Assembly (NCBI RefSeq): GCF_014384745.1
Contig: NZ_JACRSO010000003.1
Location: 1-64,000 of the forward strand
From: Luoshenia tenuis
Lineage (GTDB): Bacteria > Bacillota > Clostridia > Christensenellales > GCA-900066905
Length of the DNA stretch: 64,000 nt
Direction of reading: 5' to 3'
The translations under genes and the position numbers were made by a program. The notes under the pieces were generated by a model. The model saw only the letters and a program-made list of their open reading frames with translations. It did no database searches and had not been told where the DNA came from. Shown here piece after piece: positions 1 through 7,437 of the stretch (its first letter is position 1; every line of letters starts with the position of its first letter).

Positions 1-40
1 GCCAGCGTTCGTCCTGAGCCAGGATCAAACTCTTCAATTT
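1..40 (-). rRNA. rrs: 16S rRNA, 5' end only
   Basis: Read on the minus strand, the first 40 bases match the conserved 5' terminus of bacterial 16S rRNA, including the 27F primer region (AGAGTTTGATCCTGGCTCAG) and the following GACGAACGCTGGC. The gene runs off the left edge, so only its first ~40 nt are present. The mature 5' end is placed near position 40 by similarity to other 16S genes. The gene points away from oriC, so it is co-directional with replication. Confidence 0.95.
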
Positions 41-159
41 AATCCTTTTATTCAAGCAGGGCTTCGTTTCCTACCCCCTGCTCTTTGGCTCTTACTCAAA
101 GTCCTCTCCGTTTCCGCTTCCTTACTTACGTCAGAACTTCTTGCTATTTCGTCTCTTCT

Positions 160-180
160 CTGTGCAGTTTTCAAAGGTCT
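160..180 (-). promoter_or_regulatory. rRNA leader boxA-like antitermination element
   Basis: On the minus strand the leader contains CCTTTGAAAACTG, which resembles the boxA-type sequence found in Firmicute rRNA leaders, where Nus factors assemble an antitermination complex. It lies about 120 nt upstream of the 16S 5' end and downstream of both promoters, as expected. The assignment rests on motif similarity only. Confidence 0.5.
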
Positions 181-221
181 TTTCTGCCGCCCTGGGGCCT
201 CCCCCGTGCGACAGCTTACTT

Positions 222-250
222 AGATTACCACAGGGGATATCCTTTGTCAA
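222..250 (-). promoter_or_regulatory. rRNA operon promoter P2 (proximal)
   Basis: On the minus strand there is a consensus -35 TTGACA (245-250), a 17-nt spacer and a -10 TAATCT (222-227). This is a strong sigma-A promoter close to the 16S leader. It is the downstream member of a tandem pair, the usual arrangement for rRNA operons. Confidence 0.8.
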
Positions 251-313
251 GCATTATTTAGGATTTTTTTATATCCATTTGCTCGAGCAATCCATATCCG
301 ACCGGGTTCTTTG

Positions 314-342
314 ATTATATAGAATCTATACACAATTGACAA
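314..342 (-). promoter_or_regulatory. rRNA operon promoter P1 (distal)
   Basis: On the minus strand there is TTGTCA (337-342), a 17-nt spacer and a perfect TATAAT (314-319). It sits 92 nt upstream of P2, giving tandem sigma-A promoters for the rRNA operon. It lies just downstream of the terminator of the preceding phosphoglucomutase gene. Confidence 0.8.
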
Positions 343-358
343 CTATCCTTTACAAAAT

Positions 359-404
359 AAAGATCGATATCGTCCGGCATTATACCGGAGGATATCGATC
401 TTTT
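359..404 (-). terminator. Terminator of the phosphoglucomutase gene
   Basis: A long inverted repeat (outer arms AAAGATCGATATC and its complement, inner CCGG/CCGG) is followed on the minus strand by a T-rich run. It lies about 40 nt after the phosphoglucomutase stop codon and separates that gene from the rRNA promoters. Confidence 0.7.
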
Positions 405-441
405 AATAATAATGTTCGGATTTTAATGAATTCGGGCGCAA

Positions 442-2181
442 TCAGTCGATATAACCCTTCAATATGCTCTTAAAGCCCGATTGCATATCCTGTAACTGCT
501 GCTGCGCTTGCTGCGCCGTTTTCCCGGAAACGGCATAATAGATCTTAATTTTCGGCTCTGTGCCGGACGGACGGATGACGGAAAATGCGCGTCCGCTCAA
601 CTCATAGTACAGCATATTTCCCGCCTTATCGCTCAGCGGCTGCTCAGAGCCGTCTCCCGGAACCGTACGCACCCCCGAAAGATAGTCCCGCACCGCGGCC
701 ACGAAGAAGCTGCCAATCGATGCCGGCGTATGCTCGCGGAGATATTCCATGATGCTGCGGATCTTCTGCATGCCCTCTACGCCGGTAAAGGTGTAGCTAT
801 CCACCTTTTCAACAAAATAGCCATATTTCTCATACAGCTCTTGCAGGCCTTGATACAGCGTCATCCCCCGCTGCTTATAATAAGCCGCGGTTTCTACCGC
901 CAGCATCGCCGCGTTGACCGCATCCTTATCCCGTACTTTTGTGCCGGACAGATAGCCAAAGCTCTCCTCAAAGCCGAACAGGAAAGTATAATCCCCCGTC
1001 GTTTGGAACTGCTGAATCTTCTCGGCAATGAATTTAAATCCCGTGGGCACATCGAATAGTTCCACGCCATAATCTGCGGCGATGGCCGCGGCCATGGGCG
1101 TTGAAACCAGGGACTTTACCACCGCGCCATTGGCCGGCAGCACGCCCTTTTGTTTTTTCGCTTCTAATATATAATGTAGCAATAGCACGCCGATCTGGTT
1201 TCCCGTCAGCGGGAAATAGCGGTCCTGCTCATCTTTGACCACCAGCCCCAGCCGGTCTGCGTCCGGATCCGTGCCGATAATAATATCCGCATCCAGCTCC
1301 TGGGCCATCTGGATCGCCTCGGTAAAGACATCGCTGCGCTCCGGATTGGGGGCGACCACCGTGGGGAACGTCGGATCGGGCTTTTCCTGGGAGGGAACCA
1401 CATGCACGTTTTTGACCCCGATCTCCTTAAGAATACGGCGAACCGGCTTGTTGCCAGAACCGTGCAACGGCGTATAAATTACCGTAAAATCGTCTGCGAT
1501 CGCCGCCGTGCGCTCCGGCGCCACGGCCAATTCCTTTACCGCTGCAATATAGGCGTCATCCACCTGCGCGCCGATGATCTCCAGCAGCCCCTGCGCTTTA
1601 GCCTGCTCAACGTCCATCCGTTTGACGCTTCCATAATCCTCAATCGCGTTGATATGCTGCAGCACCACTGCCGCCGGCTCCGGGGGAAGCTGCCCGCCAT
1701 CCTCCCAATAGACTTTATAGCCGTTATATTCCGGCGGATTGTGGCTAGCCGTAATGACGATACCCGAAATGCACTTTAAATAGCGAATGGCAAACGACAA
1801 TTCCGGCACAGGGCGCAATTCGTCAAACAAGAAGGTCTTGATCCCATTTTGGCAGAGCACCTGCGCAGCGATGCGCGCAAATACGTCAGAATACAACCTG
1901 GAATCATAAGCGATGACCACGCCCCGCTTTGCCGCATCCGCGTCCGCCTCCAGAATCGTTTCAGCCAACCCCTGGGTGGCCCGGGCCACCACGTATTCGT
2001 TCATCCGGTTGGTGCCGGCGCCGATCACGCCCCGCAAGCCCGCCGTGCCAAATTCCAGATCCGTATAAAACCGATCTTCGATCTGTGCCGGGTCCCCCGC
2101 AATCGCCAACAGCTCCGCTTTAGCCTGCGCATCGATCCAGGACGCCTGACACCACGTATCATAACGTTTTTGAAAATCCAT
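442..2181 (-). CDS. pgcA: Alpha-phosphoglucomutase / phosphomannomutase family
   Basis: This 579-residue phosphohexomutase interconverts hexose 1- and 6-phosphates and links glycolysis to sugar-nucleotide and cell-wall precursor synthesis. It carries all four signature loops: the phosphoserine loop TASHNPPEYNGYK, the Mg-binding GTDPDADRLG, the sugar-binding GFEESFGYL and the phosphate-binding RPSGTEPK near the C terminus. The length matches the Firmicute PgcA group rather than short PMM enzymes. An open frame extends 24 codons further upstream, but AAAGGAGGA at 2188-2196 stands 6 nt before the ATG at 2181, so that start is chosen. It is transcribed alone, with a terminator before the rRNA promoters. 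Confidence 0.93.
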   Translation of the reverse strand: MDFQKRYDTWCQASWIDAQAKAELLAIAGDPAQIEDRFYTDLEFGTAGLRGVIGAGTNRMNEYVVARATQGLAETILEADADAAKRGVVIAYDSRLYSDVFARIAAQVLCQNGIKTFLFDELRPVPELSFAIRYLKCISGIVITASHNPPEYNGYKVYWEDGGQLPPEPAAVVLQHINAIEDYGSVKRMDVEQAKAQGLLEIIGAQVDDAYIAAVKELAVAPERTAAIADDFTVIYTPLHGSGNKPVRRILKEIGVKNVHVVPSQEKPDPTFPTVVAPNPERSDVFTEAIQMAQELDADIIIGTDPDADRLGLVVKDEQDRYFPLTGNQIGVLLLHYILEAKKQKGVLPANGAVVKSLVSTPMAAAIAADYGVELFDVPTGFKFIAEKIQQFQTTGDYTFLFGFEESFGYLSGTKVRDKDAVNAAMLAVETAAYYKQRGMTLYQGLQELYEKYGYFVEKVDSYTFTGVEGMQKIRSIMEYLREHTPASIGSFFVAAVRDYLSGVRTVPGDGSEQPLSDKAGNMLYYELSGRAFSVIRPSGTEPKIKIYYAVSGKTAQQAQQQLQDMQSGFKSILKGYID

Positions 2182-2257
2182 CCCTTTTCCTCCTTTAAAT
2201 AGGGCGCCCCCGGCGCGTTTGCCCACCCACTTGGCGGGGGAAGGTCTCTTCAAACAT

Positions 2258-2285
2258 ATTTTACCACGTTCTGCCCCCCTGTCCA
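2258..2285 (-). promoter_or_regulatory. Candidate promoter for phosphoglucomutase
   Basis: On the minus strand there is TGGACA (2280-2285), a 16-nt spacer and TAAAAT (2258-2263), about 75 nt before the start codon. Each hexamer has one mismatch to the sigma-A consensus. Confidence 0.45.
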
Positions 2286-2386
2286 GTTCCTTTTTCCCTT
2301 TTGGCAGGATCGGCCAAAAACCGCTTTCCTTTCCGGCTGGTATGGGCTATCATGGAGGGTAGAAGAACGATTGGGAGGGGCTTTGC

Positions 2387-3211
2387 ATGAGTATTGTTTA
2401 CTATACCTTACATAACGGCGTCACCATCCCCAGCCTTGGTTTTGGCACTTATAAGCTGCAAGATACCGAACAGGCCCGGGACTGCGTGGCTTACGCGCTG
2501 CGCGCAGGCTACCGCAGCATCGATACGGCGGCGCTTTATAAAAATGAAACCGGCGTAGGACAGGGCATCCGTGAAAGCGGCCTGAAGCGGGAAGACATTT
2601 TCGTGACCACTAAATTGCCCAACGACCGCCATGGGTATGATGAAGCGCTGCGTACTTTTGACGAAAGCATGGCGCGCCTGGGGCTGGACTATTTGGACCT
2701 TTATCTGATCCATTGGCCCGGCAAAGACCGCTATGTGGAGACCTGGAAGGCCTTTGAGAAGCTCTATCGCGAAGGGCGGGTCCGGGCTATCGGCGTATCC
2801 AACTTTCTCCCTCATCACCTGGAGACCCTGCGCCAGCAAACCGAGATCATGCCTATGGTCAACCAGATTGAACTGCATCCCTATCTGTGGCAGCGCGAGG
2901 CCATCGATTACTGCCAAGGCCATGGTATCCTTGTAGAAGCCTGGTCCCCCCTGATGCGGGGCGGCGCCGCTTTTACAGAGCCCACGGTCAGCGCCATCTC
3001 ACAAAAGCACGGCAGAACCAATGCTCAGGTGATCTTGCGCTGGGAGCTGCAGCACGGCATCCGGGTCATCCCCAAATCTGCCACGCCCGCACGCATTCTG
3101 GAAAACAGCGATCTGTTCGGCTTTGCGCTGGATCAGGATGATATGGCGGCCATCGACGCGCTGGAGCGCGACGGGCGCACAGGCGCGCATCCAGATGAAT
3201 TCCTCTTTTAA
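2387..3211 (+). CDS. Aldo/keto reductase (2,5-diketogluconate reductase-like)
   Basis: This 274-residue NAD(P)H-dependent oxidoreductase has the (beta/alpha)8 barrel fold. The AKR catalytic tetrad is visible: Asp and Tyr in SIDTAALYKNE, Lys in TTKLPN and His in YLIHWPG. The cofactor-binding segment near VIPKSATPARI is also present. Sequence character fits the AKR5 group, which reduces small carbonyl compounds; the natural substrate cannot be deduced. The start is supported by GGGAGGGG about 8 nt upstream. It stands alone and ends in a strong hairpin shared with the convergent gene. Confidence 0.9.
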   Translation: MSIVYYTLHNGVTIPSLGFGTYKLQDTEQARDCVAYALRAGYRSIDTAALYKNETGVGQGIRESGLKREDIFVTTKLPNDRHGYDEALRTFDESMARLGLDYLDLYLIHWPGKDRYVETWKAFEKLYREGRVRAIGVSNFLPHHLETLRQQTEIMPMVNQIELHPYLWQREAIDYCQGHGILVEAWSPLMRGGAAFTEPTVSAISQKHGRTNAQVILRWELQHGIRVIPKSATPARILENSDLFGFALDQDDMAAIDALERDGRTGAHPDEFLF

Positions 3212-3230
3212 TTCAAGAAAGACACAAACA

Positions 3231-3265
3231 AAAAGCAGCAGGCATGGCCTGCTGCTTTTTTTGCT
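3231..3265. terminator. Bidirectional terminator between convergent aldo/keto reductases
   Basis: A 13-bp perfect stem (3231-3243 with 3247-3259) has a 3-nt loop and T runs on both strands. It lies between the stops of two convergent genes and should serve both. Confidence 0.85.
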
Positions 3266-4300
3266 TTACTCGGTCACCTCATCCTGGTGGGCCTGGACAA
3301 ACTCACGATACCAGCTCAACTGCTTTTTCAGCAGCGCCGGCGTATCCAGGCCATAGGGGCAGTGGTTTTTGCAGTGTCCGCAGTTGATACACGAGTCGAT
3401 CCGCGCCATCTCCGCTTGAAAGCTCTTGGATATGAAGCGGGCATAGGGCGAGCGGGTGATCAACCCCTTCATCCTGGCGGCCATATTAATCGGGATATTG
3501 ACCGGACAGGGCAGGCAGTAGCCGCACCCCCGGCAAAACGCGCCGGCCAGCTCCTTGCGGTCCCGTTCAATTACGGCCTTCATCTCGTCGTCCAGCAAAG
3601 GCGGATTAGCCGCCAGCGCGATAAACTCGTCCAGCTCGCTCTCCTTTTGTATCCCCCAGATGGGCACCACGTTTTCAAACTGGCGGATAAAGGTAAAGGT
3701 GGAAGCGGCATTGGTGATCAAGCCGCCCGACAAGCCTTTCATAGCCAAAAAGCCCATCCCCGCGGCCTTGCATTTGCGGGTCAGCTCGATGTCGCCATCG
3801 GAAGCCAGCGAAGAAAAGGGAAACTGCAAACTTTCGTACAATCCGGAATCGATAGCCGCGTGCGCATTGGCGGGTTTATGCGCCGTAATGCCGATGTGCC
3901 GGACCTTACCCTGCTTTTTGGCCTCCAGCAGCCCCTGGTAAAGCCCGTTTGGATCCTCGGGGTCGGGCAGATCAGCAGGATTATGCAGCTGATAAAGGTC
4001 GATATAGTCTGTTTTGAGCATCCTCAAACTGGTTTCCAGGTCCTTCATCAACCCCGCTTTGTCCTTTGCCGGCGTCTTGGTAGCGATGTAGATGTTCTGG
4101 CGCACATCGCTCAAAGCATAGCCGATCTTTTCTTCACTGTCGGAATAGCCGCGTGCCGTGTCGAAAAAATTGATCCCCGCGTCATAGGCTTTGCGTAAGA
4201 TGCGCTTGGCCGTTTCCCGATCCACCCGTTGAATAGGCAGCGCGCCGAAGGAAGTGCGCGTGACCATCATGCCAGTAGAACCAAATGCGATCTTCTCCAT
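3266..4300 (-). CDS. Aldo/keto reductase with C-terminal 4Fe-4S ferredoxin domain
   Basis: This 344-residue protein has an N-terminal AKR barrel (catalytic Asp/Tyr in FDTARGYSDSEE, Lys in TKTPAK, His in YQLHNPAD) fused to a C-terminal ferredoxin-like domain. That domain has two cysteine motifs, CRGCGYCLPCP and CINCGHCKNHCP, each able to hold a 4Fe-4S cluster. Such fusions are common in anaerobic Clostridia and Bacteroidetes and probably pass electrons between ferredoxin and a carbonyl substrate. An upstream in-frame ATG exists, but the chosen ATG has AAAGGGGG about 10 nt upstream and matches the family N terminus (MEKIAFGSTG). The substrate is unknown. Confidence 0.9.
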   Translation of the reverse strand: MEKIAFGSTGMMVTRTSFGALPIQRVDRETAKRILRKAYDAGINFFDTARGYSDSEEKIGYALSDVRQNIYIATKTPAKDKAGLMKDLETSLRMLKTDYIDLYQLHNPADLPDPEDPNGLYQGLLEAKKQGKVRHIGITAHKPANAHAAIDSGLYESLQFPFSSLASDGDIELTRKCKAAGMGFLAMKGLSGGLITNAASTFTFIRQFENVVPIWGIQKESELDEFIALAANPPLLDDEMKAVIERDRKELAGAFCRGCGYCLPCPVNIPINMAARMKGLITRSPYARFISKSFQAEMARIDSCINCGHCKNHCPYGLDTPALLKKQLSWYREFVQAHQDEVTE

Positions 4301-4328
4301 ACAACAGATACCCCCTTTATTTGTATTT

Positions 4329-4337
4329 ATTATAACA
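4329..4337 (-). promoter_or_regulatory. Extended -10 promoter for the ferredoxin-type aldo/keto reductase
   Basis: On the minus strand there is TGTTATAAT, an extended -10 element with a perfect TATAAT (4329-4334), about 30 nt before the start codon. No good -35 is seen, which is acceptable for extended -10 promoters. Confidence 0.5.
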
Positions 4338-4411
4338 TATCCCACAGGGTGTAATCTGGCTAATATTGCCTCAGCGCGTTGAATCTTCCTGTGCCGCCAG
4401 CAAAATTTAGC

Positions 4412-4440
4412 TTGCCAACCCTGCCGTGCGGGTGTATGAT
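4412..4440 (+). promoter_or_regulatory. Promoter of the DUF1858 gene
   Basis: TTGCCA (4412-4417), a 17-nt spacer and TATGAT (4435-4440) lie 46 nt before the start codon of the small downstream gene. Both hexamers are close to the sigma-A consensus. Confidence 0.6.
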
Positions 4441-4485
4441 GGCGGTGAGAAAAATTTTGCGCACTGCGCGAACGGAGGAAAACAA

Positions 4486-4686
4486 ATGGCTAAAATCACC
4501 AAGGATATGATCATTAGCGATATTTTGAAACTCGACCAGCGCACCATCCCTGTGTTAATGAATGCCGGGATGCATTGCATCGGCTGCCCCATGTCCGCGG
4601 GCGAGTCTTTGGAGCAGGCCTGCATGGGCCACGGCATCAATGTAGACGCGTTGGTGGAAGAGCTCAACAAGCTGTTTGCGGAATAA
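4486..4686 (+). CDS. DUF1858 small protein (ScdA/DUF542-like CxxC domain)
   Basis: This 66-residue protein has the DUF1858 pattern: an N-terminal helix (KDMIISDIL), then GMHCIGCPMS with a CxxC pair, then a helical C terminus. Related domains occur in hybrid-cluster-protein and Fe-S repair systems, and a redox or metal role is inferred, not shown. The in-frame region upstream of 4486 is discarded because CGGAGG stands 7-10 nt before this ATG. It has its own promoter and terminator and sits beside rubredoxin and flavodiiron protein, consistent with an oxidative-stress neighbourhood. Confidence 0.8.
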   Translation: MAKITKDMIISDILKLDQRTIPVLMNAGMHCIGCPMSAGESLEQACMGHGINVDALVEELNKLFAE

Positions 4687-4691
4687 CTTCT

Positions 4692-4731
4692 AAAAACAGG
4701 CTTACGCACCGCGCGTAAGCCTGTTTTTTTC
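4692..4731 (+). terminator. Terminator of the DUF1858 gene
   Basis: A 16-bp perfect stem (4692-4707 with 4713-4728) is followed by a T run, 5 nt after the stop codon. Confidence 0.9.
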
Positions 4732-4738
4732 TCTAATT

Positions 4739-4800
4739 TGTGTATAACCCTGTGCATATGTTGATAAGGTTGTGCATAAACTAGATGCGGTTGTGAATAA
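4739..4800 (-). other. Cluster of DnaA-box-like 9-mers
   Basis: Five 9-mers in the same orientation, read on the minus strand, resemble the DnaA box TTATnCACA. They are TTATTCACA (4792-4800), TTATGCACA (4771-4779), TTATCAACA (4759-4767), ATATGCACA (4751-4759) and TTATACACA (4739-4747). Three match the relaxed consensus exactly and the other two have one mismatch. They fill the gap between the DUF1858 terminator and the rubredoxin promoter. Possible roles are a DnaA-titrating site outside oriC or DnaA control of the neighbouring promoter. Confidence 0.55.
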
Positions 4801-4847
4801 CCGAGATAATTCGACGGTTTTTTTCGCAGAAAATCATACCGAAGGGC

Positions 4848-4875
4848 TTGATTTACAGGAAGAATATGGTATAAT
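4848..4875 (+). promoter_or_regulatory. Promoter of rubredoxin
   Basis: TTGATT (4848-4853), a 16-nt spacer and a perfect TATAAT (4870-4875) lie 56 nt before the rubredoxin ATG. Confidence 0.65.
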
Positions 4876-4879
4876 ATCA

Positions 4880-4898
4880 ATTAGGATAAGTTCCTAAT
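4880..4898. promoter_or_regulatory. Palindrome at the rubredoxin transcription start (candidate operator)
   Basis: A perfect inverted repeat ATTAGGA-N5-TCCTAAT begins at the expected +1 of the rubredoxin promoter. A repressor bound here would block initiation. The binding protein is unknown; the half-site loosely resembles metal-repressor boxes but is not a clear Fur, PerR or DtxR site. Confidence 0.4.
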
Positions 4899-4931
4899 AA
4901 ATAAGTTGAATACCAGAAAGGGGATCTCATA

Positions 4932-5069
4932 ATGGCTAAATATGTTTGCTCGATTTGCGGTTATGTTTATGACGAAGAAGTAGAGGGTACGCCTTTTGAT
5001 CAGCTGCCCGAGGATTATGAGTGCCCGCTTTGCGGCGCCGGCAAGGATGCTTTTGAGCAGGAAGACTAA
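4932..5069 (+). CDS. Rubredoxin
   Basis: This 45-residue protein is typical of rubredoxin in length. It has the two iron-binding loops CSICGY and CPLCGA, giving the four cysteines that hold one Fe, plus the conserved aromatic residues (YVYD, PEDYECP). It carries single electrons and in anaerobes typically feeds flavodiiron protein for reduction of oxygen or nitric oxide. That partner is the next gene. AAAGGGG lies about 10 nt before the ATG. A strong hairpin separates the two genes, so some transcripts may contain rubredoxin only. Confidence 0.93.
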   Translation: MAKYVCSICGYVYDEEVEGTPFDQLPEDYECPLCGAGKDAFEQED

Positions 5070-5092
5070 GGCCCAATTTTAAGGGCAAGGCG

Positions 5093-5127
5093 CGGTGCCC
5101 GCCCAATTGGGCGGGCACCGTTTCTTT
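5093..5127 (+). terminator. Hairpin between rubredoxin and the flavodiiron gene (terminator or attenuator)
   Basis: A 12-bp perfect GC-rich stem (5093-5104 with 5109-5120) has an AATT loop and is followed by TTTCTTT. It ends only about 10 nt before the ribosome-binding site of the next gene. No separate promoter for that gene is evident, so this is probably a partial terminator that sets the rubredoxin to flavodiiron ratio. Confidence 0.75.
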
Positions 5128-5143
5128 AATGGAGGGAATCAGA

Positions 5144-6346
5144 ATGAAAGCAGTTCAGCCTAAAAAAATCGCGGATGGCATCACTTACGTTGGGGCGGCA
5201 GATCCCAACCTACGGGTATTTGACGTGATCATGTCCACCGAATATGGGACAACCTATAATTCTTATTTTATCGAGGGCACCAAGGCCCGTGCGCTGGTCG
5301 AGGTCGTTAAAGAGGGCTTTGGCGACGAACAGATCGCGGCGTTGCAGGAGATGACGGACCTGGCCTCTTTAGAGTATATCATCCTGGATCATACCGAGCC
5401 GGATCATAGCGGCGCGTTTTATAAACTGCTAGACGCCGCGCCGGATGCCACGGTGGTCGCTACCCGCGCGGGTATGACGCTGGCCCGGGAGCTGGCCAAC
5501 CGCCCGTTTAAAGAGATGATCGTTAAGGACGGCGACAGTATCGACCTGGGCGGGAAGACCCTCCAGTTTATCATGGCGCCCTTCCTCCACTGGCCGGATA
5601 CCATGTTCACCTATGTCAAAGAGGACAAGGCGCTGATCTCCGGCGACGTATTTGGCTGCCACTATGGCCTGGCCCCCGCCCAGTACGACGACGAGGTGAA
5701 AGATGACATCTCCCAGGTGCGCGCCTATTACTTCGAGGTGATCATGTCCCCCTTTAAGCCTTACATGCTCAAGGCGATGGACAAGCTGGATGGGCTGGCG
5801 ATCGACCTGATCCTGCCCAGCCATGGCCCGCTGATGCGTGGCGCCGCCGTTGGAGAGGCGATCGCCCTGATGCGCAAGCTTTCCGCCCCGGATACCGCGG
5901 CGCTAAACCGTGCCTTTGTGGCCTATGTGTCCTCTTACGGCAATACGAAAAAGCTGGCGGAGACCATCGCCCAAGGCCTGCAGGATGCCGGCGTGGAAGT
6001 CGATCTGCAGGATCTGACCCAGATCAGCCTGGAGGATGCGCTGGCCAAGGCGGCCAACAGCGGCGCGCTGATCGTAGGTTCGCCCACCTTTAACCGCGAC
6101 GCGCTGCCTCCGGTCTGGCAGTTTTTGACCAGCCTTTCCGCCCTGGCGAACCGCGACAAAGTAGGCGCGGCTTTCGGTAGCTACGGCTGGTCCGGCGAGG
6201 CGGCCCCCATGATCGAGGAGCGCCTGCGCTCCATAGGCCTTAAGATCGTTCAGCCCGCGGCGCGCGCCAAGCTGCGCCCCTCCCAGAAGGAGCTGGAAGG
6301 TGCAAAAGCGCTGGCCGCAGCCGTTGCCGAAAAAATGAAGAAATAA
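5144..6346 (+). CDS. fprA: Flavodiiron protein (anaerobic oxygen/nitric oxide reductase, FprA family)
   Basis: This 400-residue cytoplasmic enzyme reduces O2 to water and/or NO to N2O using electrons from rubredoxin. The N-terminal metallo-beta-lactamase-like domain has the diiron ligand set HTEPDHSG, with later GDVFGCHYG and histidines in PFLHWPDT and LPSHGPLM. The C-terminal flavodoxin domain begins near residue 260 with YVSSYGNTKKLAETIA, the FMN phosphate loop. Length is standard for the two-domain class without fused rubredoxin, which is encoded just upstream. The start at 5144 is preferred over one five codons upstream because GGAGGG lies 8 nt before it. Confidence 0.95.
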   Translation: MKAVQPKKIADGITYVGAADPNLRVFDVIMSTEYGTTYNSYFIEGTKARALVEVVKEGFGDEQIAALQEMTDLASLEYIILDHTEPDHSGAFYKLLDAAPDATVVATRAGMTLARELANRPFKEMIVKDGDSIDLGGKTLQFIMAPFLHWPDTMFTYVKEDKALISGDVFGCHYGLAPAQYDDEVKDDISQVRAYYFEVIMSPFKPYMLKAMDKLDGLAIDLILPSHGPLMRGAAVGEAIALMRKLSAPDTAALNRAFVAYVSSYGNTKKLAETIAQGLQDAGVEVDLQDLTQISLEDALAKAANSGALIVGSPTFNRDALPPVWQFLTSLSALANRDKVGAAFGSYGWSGEAAPMIEERLRSIGLKIVQPAARAKLRPSQKELEGAKALAAAVAEKMKK

Positions 6347-6362
6347 GCTAAAGCAATTGTTG

Positions 6363-6394
6363 AAGCCGGCGCTGTAACAGCGCCGGCTTTTTTA
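6363..6394 (+). terminator. Terminator of the flavodiiron gene
   Basis: A 12-bp perfect stem (6363-6374 with 6378-6389) with a TAA loop is followed by six T residues. Confidence 0.9.
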
Positions 6395-6406
6395 TGGTCC
6401 CATGCG

Positions 6407-6435
6407 TTGCCAAGATGGATAAAATACGCTAGGAT
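6407..6435 (+). promoter_or_regulatory. Promoter of the PfkB sugar-phosphate kinase gene
   Basis: TTGCCA (6407-6412), a 17-nt spacer and TAGGAT (6430-6435) lie 39 nt before the start codon. Confidence 0.55.
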
Positions 6436-6473
6436 AAAAAGAGTTTAAATCAAACGATCGAGGTGGCGCCGCT

Positions 6474-7385
6474 ATGGTATTAACCGTTGTACTCAACCCC
6501 TGCGTGGATAAAACGCTATGGGTGGAAAAGCTAACGCTGGACCTGGTCACGCGTGCCGGGCGTATGGATCTGCAATCCGGCGGAAAGGGCACCAATGTAG
6601 CCCGCGTGCTCTCCCGCCTGGGTACGCCCTGCCGTTGCCTAGCGCTGACGGGCGGCATCCAGGGCCAGTGGTACGCCACCCTCGCCCGGGAAGAGGGGAT
6701 CGACTTGATACCCGTACCCGTCAGCGGGCAGACCCGCTGCATCACCACCATGGTGGAGGAAGGCACCTTCCGGCAGGCCGCCTTTGCCGAGCCGGGCGCA
6801 AGGGTGAGCGAGGCGGAGTGGCAGGCCTTTTTCCAGGCCTTTGACGCCCAACTACCCGATACGGACTGGGTAGTCCTTCAGGGCAGCTTGCCCTCTCCGG
6901 AGCTTAGCTGGGTCTATCGAGAGCTGATCGAGCGGGCGCACGCATCCGGCAGCCGGGTGTGGCTGGACAGCCGGGATGAGGGCTTAACTCAATGCATTGA
7001 AGCGGGGCCGGATTTTATCAAGCCTAACGAGCAGGAGCTATCACAGCTACTATCCGTCCGCAAGGCAGCCGGGCCGGAGCAACTGCTGGGTACCGTCCCC
7101 AACATCGTGCTCAGCAGGGGCGAGCAGGGGGCCAGCTGGCTAAGCTCGCAGTGCGAACTGAGCCAAAGCGTGTTTCCGGTAGAAGCCGTCAACCCTGTGG
7201 GCAGCGGCGATTCCTTCACTGCCGGCTTTTTGCACGGCCTTTCCCGCGGCTATACGCGGGAGGATACGCTGAAGCTTGCTTGCCTGCTGGGCGCGCTCAA
7301 CGCATCTCAGTGGCGGGCGGCCGATTTTACCCGCGCGGATGTGGAAAGCGCCCTAAAGCGTTACGAACTGACCCTGGCATTATAA
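6474..7385 (+). CDS. PfkB-family 1-phosphofructokinase / tagatose-6-phosphate kinase
   Basis: This 303-residue ribokinase-fold sugar-phosphate kinase starts with the typical VLTVVLNPCVDKTLWV and has the substrate glycine loop QSGGKGTNVARVL. It ends with the ATP/anion-hole signature NPVGSGDSFTAGFL containing the catalytic Asp. These features fit the FruK/LacC group, which makes fructose 1,6- or tagatose 1,6-bisphosphate. No PTS transporter or regulator gene is adjacent, so the substrate stays open. It is monocistronic, with its own promoter and a terminator shared with ogt. GAGGTGG lies about 9 nt upstream of the ATG. Confidence 0.87.
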   Translation: MVLTVVLNPCVDKTLWVEKLTLDLVTRAGRMDLQSGGKGTNVARVLSRLGTPCRCLALTGGIQGQWYATLAREEGIDLIPVPVSGQTRCITTMVEEGTFRQAAFAEPGARVSEAEWQAFFQAFDAQLPDTDWVVLQGSLPSPELSWVYRELIERAHASGSRVWLDSRDEGLTQCIEAGPDFIKPNEQELSQLLSVRKAAGPEQLLGTVPNIVLSRGEQGASWLSSQCELSQSVFPVEAVNPVGSGDSFTAGFLHGLSRGYTREDTLKLACLLGALNASQWRAADFTRADVESALKRYELTLAL

Positions 7386-7390
7386 ACCAT

Positions 7391-7426
7391 AAAGCCCGGC
7401 GGAGAAATACTCCGCCGGGCTTTACC
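7391..7426. terminator. Bidirectional terminator between the PfkB kinase and ogt
   Basis: A 14-bp perfect stem (7391-7404 with 7410-7423) with flanking A and T runs lies between convergent genes. Confidence 0.85.
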
Positions 7427-7437
7427 GTGCCGCGGTA

